Source of the DNA: Fennellomyces sp. T-0311 | Lineage: Eukaryota > Mucoromycota > Mucoromycetes > Mucorales > Lichtheimiaceae | Direction: 5' to 3' | Length of the DNA: 64,000 nucleotides | Assembly (NCBI GenBank): GCA_025266875.1 | Contig: JALLLT010000001.1 | Span: forward strand, 1,240,001-1,304,000 | In this document: in pieces, positions 59,035 through 64,000 of the stretch | Layout of the letters: every line of letters starts with the position of its first letter | Numbering within the stretch: the stretch's first letter is position 1 | Translations under genes and position numbers: made by a program | The notes under the pieces: model-generated | Database searches by the model: none | What the model saw: the letters and a program-made list of their open reading frames with translations, nothing else | What the model was told of the DNA's origin: nothing

Positions 59035-60835
59035 ATGCATTCCATCACATTGGCGTCATTGCTGCTTACGCTAAGCACTACGTCTTTCAGTTACGCAGCA
59101 ACAGTTTTTCCAACGTACATTAACGAGACTGCGGAAACCAGATCTCACCATCAGTTATGGGCAAGACAAGATCTTGATATTCCAATAGTTTGCCCACTAA
59201 ATGTACGCGGGCAGAGTCCATTAGCTGATATTGTAAGTTAACACATAAAAATGCAAAATAGCACTAATCCTATACATTTCCGTTTTAGTTCAATCATTTT
59301 GGATTCATCAGTTCCGGTGATGCTAGACTGGATAATGATTATCCATTCCCGATCGCAGTTAAAGGAGAATTGACTACAACTGGAAAGAATATAAATATAA
59401 ATCATCCGGGAACTTGTGCAGTCAACGATACTAGCGATGTCTATTCCTATGGTCTTGACAATCCTGGAACAAATGATTTGGAAAAGACACCCGTATATGG
59501 AAATATACTACTGGGTGACCCATCAAGCGCGAAAGCAGTTCCAGTTGGAGAAAATTGTGATCTTTACTCAACCGATCGAAGTGTAGTTGACTATGAAAAA
59601 GTCAGAACAGGTCTTCGTGCAGCAACCAGATACCTGGCGTCGCTTGCTCCAGACCTCACAATTGACTCTACGGGCCTTGTCAACAGTATCGCCGAACCTG
59701 TAAATCCTCACTTTCGCGTATTTACAGTTAATACATGCTATCCTCCTGCGTCGGACAGTACAACATGTTCGTCATGGTCGCTATCTCAACTCTCAACTGC
59801 GGATATGTTCAGCGGAAACCGAGACCCTACCTGGAACGGTCCAACAAACTCGGAAGTATTAGAAGAGGCCGAAACGATTGTTATCAATGTGAGTACAACC
59901 TTTCGATAGTTTGTTGATCATTCCTCAATTAACCTATATCAAAATAAGGTACCTGTTCCCCAATCTAAGTCTCTGTTTATATTCTACAGCGATCCAAGCT
60001 TGGGATTCAAGAACTGCAAAACAATTTTCAATTTCTATGCTGTCAATGAGTCCGGTGAATTTGTCGAGAGTGATACATTATTCAAATTACGCCCATATAG
60101 CAACAAGTCAGTTTTTGAAGGCTTCCTCTTAGCACCCGATGGTAGGTATTTATGGAGCTTTTGTTGCAATATTACTAACTAATAACGTTTCCAGCTGACA
60201 CCAGTAATTATTATATGAAGCTTGCTGGGAAGCTTTTTATAAGTACTTTCTACGATACCGAGGGTATGGATGACTTTTCTTGTGAAGCAAAAGCGTATAC
60301 TGCCTGTTTCCCGGTTCAAGATTATACTGAAACATCGAGCTCATCCACTGACGAATCGAGCACATCCACTGACGAACCAAGTACATCCACTGACGAATCA
60401 AGTACATCCACTGACGAATCGAGTACATCAGAGACATCGGACTGCACATCCGGAACAACCACTGAAACCGTCACCACAGAAACAACAACTACAGAGGCAT
60501 CCACCACTACTACGGATTACACTACTACCACAACTACTGAGGACACCACAGTGGCTAGCACTACCGTAACCGTTACTCAATCAGCTACATCAACAGTCTT
60601 TACCACGACTACTAGTACATTCACTACAACGTATACATCGGATCATTCTACGATTACTGCCGTCGTAACGACTACTGCACCGGTGTTTGTTCCTGTTGAA
60701 AATAGTTGGGATGATGAAAGAGGAGATCGAGGACACGGTGATTGGGAAGATCGAAAACACGGTGATTGGGAAGGTCAGAGGCACGGTGACTGGGAAGATC
60801 AGAGATATGATGATTGGGAGAATGACGAGTATTAG
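59035..60835 (+). CDS. Secreted adhesin-like protein (choice-of-anchor A-like domain, Ser/Thr-rich tail), 543 aa, 4 exons
   Basis: Exons 59035-59232, 59289-59888, 59949-60141 and 60195-60835 join in phase. A signal peptide (MHSITLASLLLTLSTTSFSY) leads to a domain of about 360 residues with FGFISSGDARLDNDYPFPIA, VKGELTTTGKNI, TIVINVPVPQ, FNFYAVNE and FEGFLLAPDA, which follows the pattern of bacterial and fungal choice-of-anchor A (collagen-binding-like) domains. Then come four 7-residue repeats (TDESSTS), a long Thr/Ser-rich region suited to O-glycosylation, and an acidic tail of HGDWED-type repeats. No GPI-anchor signal or membrane span is present at the C-terminus, so it is likely secreted or held in the wall by other means. 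It is the only intact gene recognised among the mobile elements of this part. Confidence 0.8.
60343..60430 (+). repeat. 21-bp tandem repeat (4 copies) in the adhesin-like gene
   Basis: Four near-identical 21-bp units encode TDESSTS or TDEPSTS in the Ser/Thr-rich linker. Such repeats readily change in number and so vary the stalk length. Confidence 0.9.
60734..60829 (+). repeat. 24-bp repeats encoding HGDWED-type units
   Basis: The C-terminal tail of the adhesin-like protein repeats an 8-residue unit: HGDWEDRK, HGDWEGQR, HGDWEDQR and the diverged YDDWENDE. The pattern is visible at both DNA and protein level. Confidence 0.9.
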
Positions 60836-61399
60836 GTAGCATTGGTTTTTAGATTATTTCGCACCCTATGCATATTTTAATTATTTAAAAAAGTTATAAG
60901 TACTTGTACTCCAAGGAATCTCATAAAATTCTTTTTGTATTCTTAGATATTATACGTACGTAGGTAGTAGATCTTAGGTGGACTCTGAGAAAATTAGACA
61001 CATGTTCACCCTCTGCAATTTATCAATTTCTCTTAGTATTTATCTATGAACATATCTAACGGACCCGCTACATTTGATGAACGCCAGCTTTGGTTTAGGC
61101 TAATTGTCGGAATCGCTATTTAGGAACTAGGATAGTTAGAATGCAGCAGCGGTTTCGCTACTTTCTGAGATAAATGTATCTTGTCTATACGGGTTAAATT
61201 ACGTTGTCTGTTGTGCTGCGAGCTGAGGTTTTGCCTGATGTTGTAGCTTTGAGATCGTTGTGTGCGTTGGCTAAAGGGTTGCTCATTGCTAAGCTTGTGA
61301 ATGCTTCCTGTATATAAATATTGGGATATTGTTCGACTGAAAAATGTTGGAGCCACATTATTACTTCACAGTATTGCTTTTTACAAACCTTTTGCCATT
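60836..61399. other. Intergenic region
   Basis: Non-coding, AT-rich, with no repeat or gene recognised. Confidence 0.5.
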
Positions 61400-62037
61400 A
61401 TAGATTACTTAGACTTTTTCGAGCACTTTGAGCCCTGCAACCTTGACAACATTCTGATGCTTGCGTTGCTAGAGGAGGAGGGCGACAATGACGAGTATCT
61501 TATCCGATCAACGATCGACAATTATCACAGAGCGGAGGCTCGCGCCGCGGTCGAAAAATTGCATCCCTCGAATAATTTCTCAAGGTAACAACAACCTGAT
61601 GAGAGATAACTTGGTGATCATCCTATATACGATTCTGGTATACTCCATCGCCAGTTCCGAATGAGTGACGACCTTTTCTTGCGTATAACGAATGCTGTCG
61701 TCGAAAAGGATGATTACTTTCGTAGGAAGCGTGATGCATCAGGCAAACTCGGCCGTATTCCACACCAAAAAATGATGACAGCTTTACGGCAGCTAGCATA
61801 TTATGGCATCAATGCAGATACTTTCGACAAAGACCTTTGTATTGAGAAAGTACGTCTCTGGAGCGCTCGCAACGACTCTGCAAGGCTGTCATTGCTGCTT
61901 TTGAGGAAAAATATCTTCGCCAGCCAATATCGACGGACCTTGAACAGCTGCTTGCCATGAGCGAATTTCATGAATTTCCCAAGATGATCGGCTCAATGGA
62001 CTACATGCATTAAGAGGGGAAAACGTCTCGCCACCTG
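61400..62037 (+). mobile_element. Fragment of a PIF/Harbinger-type transposase
   Basis: Broken pieces in order: an N-terminal part (ALLEEEGDNDEYLIRSTIDN, 61469-61530), then after a frameshift IYDSGILHRQFRMSDDLFLR (about 61621-61680), RKRDASGKLGRIPHQKMMTA and LRQLAYYGINADTF (61725-61830). In another frame come LCKAVIAAFEEKYLRQPIST (about 61878-61940) and FPKMIGSMDYMH (61975-62013), which holds the first catalytic Asp of the DDE domain and is cut by a TAA. This is the order found in plant and fungal Harbinger transposases. The catalytic domain beyond the first Asp is missing, so it is inactive. Confidence 0.82.
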
Positions 62038-63130
62038 AGCCGTGTAGGTCAAAGTCAAAGAGAAGGAACCAACTGTTATCCTCGAAGCTGTTGTTTCAGT
62101 TACACGAGGTGAGGGTTAACTATATGTACATACTCGTGAATATGGAAATTTGATCATTAGGCATGATTCGAATTAAGCAAGCTTTAGGAGATAATGTTGG
62201 GCATAAGTGGGAAACTTTACTGGAGATGTTATTAATCATGTACATAGGCGTCAGTATATTCAGAACCTAAATCAACAATTTTGTGGTTTATATTACGTAA
62301 CGATTGAGTTTAGTTATAACTATAATATTACAAGAAATTAAAGTTTGTTTGCATTCTTCAAGATTGCTCTCCGGTTAGTCAAAAGCTGGCCATTTCTTTC
62401 GCAATAGTCATGTACTAATCTCAGTGCACTTCTACTCGCCAACAACCAAAGCAAGTTAAAGAAGATACGCCTCTCGCATAATTAGCTTGTCACATCTGCT
62501 TCATTATTTCTCTGTCGATTTTTGTCTTGTCATTTGGACCAACTTCCACGCCTCCAGCTAGACCCTACAACTTGCCTTTTAGAATTACCATATCATTGTA
62601 ACGTGCGAGCCTATAATTTGAGACCAACAAGCTTCTAACTACGCCCATTTTAGGCTGCTTGTAATGACTTCGTAACAGTACGCCACTTTCTTGGCTACGT
62701 TCTGTATAGAAGATATGTAACTCTGTAAAAGAACTTAAATGACATAGCTGCCACTTATGGACGTACCCGCTTTGTAGCATTTATGTTATTACCTTGACTT
62801 TCCCACTAACTTCGGTGCAAGCGATAAACATAGTAATAATGTCACTAAAGCAGTGTATACACTAGAACGCTTTATTTAGTATAATGACACAATATTATGA
62901 AATTATTTCAGTAGCGAGGGACCAAAGCAACTGCTACCGTCTTCATTGGACATATATAAGTATCGTTCAAGAGCGCCTTACTTCTCGAAGCAAGCGAAAA
63001 AGGCAATACCGCATACAGGTTACCAATTTAGGAAGCAGAACCTCTGTAAAGAGGGCCCATAAATTGGGATTGGTCAAACAGCTTCGGTTTTGGGCACAAA
63101 TTTTGATGATTACGCACAGTACAGCATTTC
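62038..63130. other. Intergenic region
   Basis: No gene was recognised in 1.1 kb. A frame beginning at 62884 runs into the dispersed repeat and has no family resemblance. Confidence 0.45.
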
Positions 63131-63333
63131 TCCCAAGCTCACAGTTCTCACATCAGGTTTTTCTTCCCAGTAAGGGTATTCCTGTATGTCCCACCACCTA
63201 TACCGACTTTTCAATTCCTATCTGCATTTTTCAATTCCCTCTGCACTCATTATGGCCGGCGAATTGCCTAAAGGATGTCGCCCTCGAGTGTCATACTCAC
63301 GAATCATAATATTAAATACGCTTTAATCTGTAT
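63131..63333 (+). repeat. Dispersed repeat, copy 2 (inverted relative to 51950-52133)
   Basis: Near-identical to the reverse complement of 51950-52133, with an internal 20-bp tandem duplication (two TTTTCAATTCC blocks near 63208-63240) that explains its greater length. The match stops abruptly at CTGTAT (63333) and the gag-like frame begins 30 bp later, so this may be the end of an LTR. Confidence 0.85.
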
Positions 63334-63362
63334 GTAGCAGGAATGCAATCGAAGTCAATGCA

Positions 63363-63890
63363 ATGCCAAGCCACGCTCCAGTCAATCAGAGCAAGCCTCC
63401 ACTAAGGATCACTCCAATGAACACTTACCAAGCATCCAAAAACTCGATCTATAGTGATGCCCTCCAGCTCGATTTTTTCTGGGACCGTATTCATCCAAAT
63501 ATGCAAGACGTATTATCTATGTGCAAAGTTACTACTCTCCTAGAAGCTATAGAAATCTGCATCGAAGTCGAATACAGCATGAGCCGAGCCGGAATGACGT
63601 CGCAAGCGTATGGTCAAGTTCCACGATACGCCTCCTCCGCACCAATGCCCGCCGCAGAGTCAACACAACCCAATAGCTTACATTCAACAAGACACAATTA
63701 TCGACATATGAGTATTGCTGGAGCAATCAGGCGAAGAAAATCGCTCGGTTTCACAAGGAAGTTAATTAATGCGCATAGTAAAGTGAGAACAGGTGCACTC
63801 CGACTTCCTCAAATTACGTGCCATTTTTTGCTTAGCCGTACGCATTCCAGTAGAACACGCTCACTCAAAATGTCAGCGGACGTGCTTTAA
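63363..63890 (+). mobile_element. Possible retrotransposon gag fragment
   Basis: A 175-codon frame directly after the dispersed repeat contains FFWDRIHPNMQDVLSMCKVT and TLLEAIEICIEVEYSMSR, a pattern like the C-terminal part of Ty3-type gag (helices followed by a 'tL.eAi..c..vE' phrase). No zinc knuckle or protease follows, and the C-terminal 70 residues look like frame-shifted sequence. Position next to a repeat found elsewhere in the window supports a retroelement origin. The identification is tentative. Confidence 0.45.
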
Positions 63891-64000
63891 GAAAAGGAGC
63901 TACATTGAGATTATAGGACCTTAGTATGCCAGAAAATTTATGACTATTTATAAGACCATAATTGTACAGTGTTGGCACTACTACGAAGTCATCTGGATAC

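Noticed and set aside
1..64000. tRNA genes or a CRISPR array
   Set aside because: No cloverleaf with a GTTCRA-type T-arm and matching acceptor stem was noticed by eye, and the tandem repeats present are coding or simple repeats without spacers. A tRNA scan would settle the first point.

Overview
This window is nuclear DNA of a filamentous fungus, most likely an early-diverging one (Mucoromycota, probably Mucorales; this placement is inference). Genes carry many short GT-AG introns, mostly 50-100 bp and sometimes with a TACTAAC-type branch site. The encoded proteins are fungal or eukaryotic housekeeping types: Ssd1, Fab1, Ctk3, SCAP, Rpl15 and an arrestin-like adaptor. No bacterial features, tRNA, rRNA or CRISPR array were seen. 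Most genes were rebuilt by joining reading frames at phase-compatible splice sites, so exon coordinates are hand predictions.

From 1 to about 42.7 kb the window is gene-rich and ordinary. In order: SSD1 pseudonuclease (+), a secreted Kex2-processed repeat-peptide precursor (-), a broken esterase (+), FAB1 phosphatidylinositol-3-phosphate 5-kinase (+), a thaumatin-like secreted protein (+), CTK3-like CTD-kinase subunit (+), an arrestin-related adaptor (+), a flavin monooxygenase (+), a decayed second arrestin tail (+), an inositol-polyphosphate 5-phosphatase (-) divergent from SCAP (+), a six-exon membrane protein of unknown function (-), an MFS transporter (-), RPL15 (+), a Ser/Thr-rich single-span membrane protein (-) and a 980-residue coiled-coil protein (-).

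From about 43 kb to the end the DNA is dominated by decay and mobile elements: broken short-chain dehydrogenase and adenylate-forming-enzyme genes, an HTH fragment, an unfamiliar multi-exon gene with a tandemly repeated internal piece, a kinase tail, a decayed Helitron interrupted by a 172-bp TA-flanked MITE, a PIF/Harbinger transposase fragment, and a 184-203 bp repeat present twice in opposite orientation with a gag-like frame beside one copy. One intact gene for a secreted adhesin-like protein lies among them at 59.0-60.8 kb.

Functional links are loose. FAB1 and the 5-phosphatase both act on phosphoinositides; the 5-phosphatase and SCAP share a 211-bp divergent promoter region and both concern membrane lipids. 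The most novel-looking item is the Kex2-processed repeat-peptide precursor at 5992-6692.
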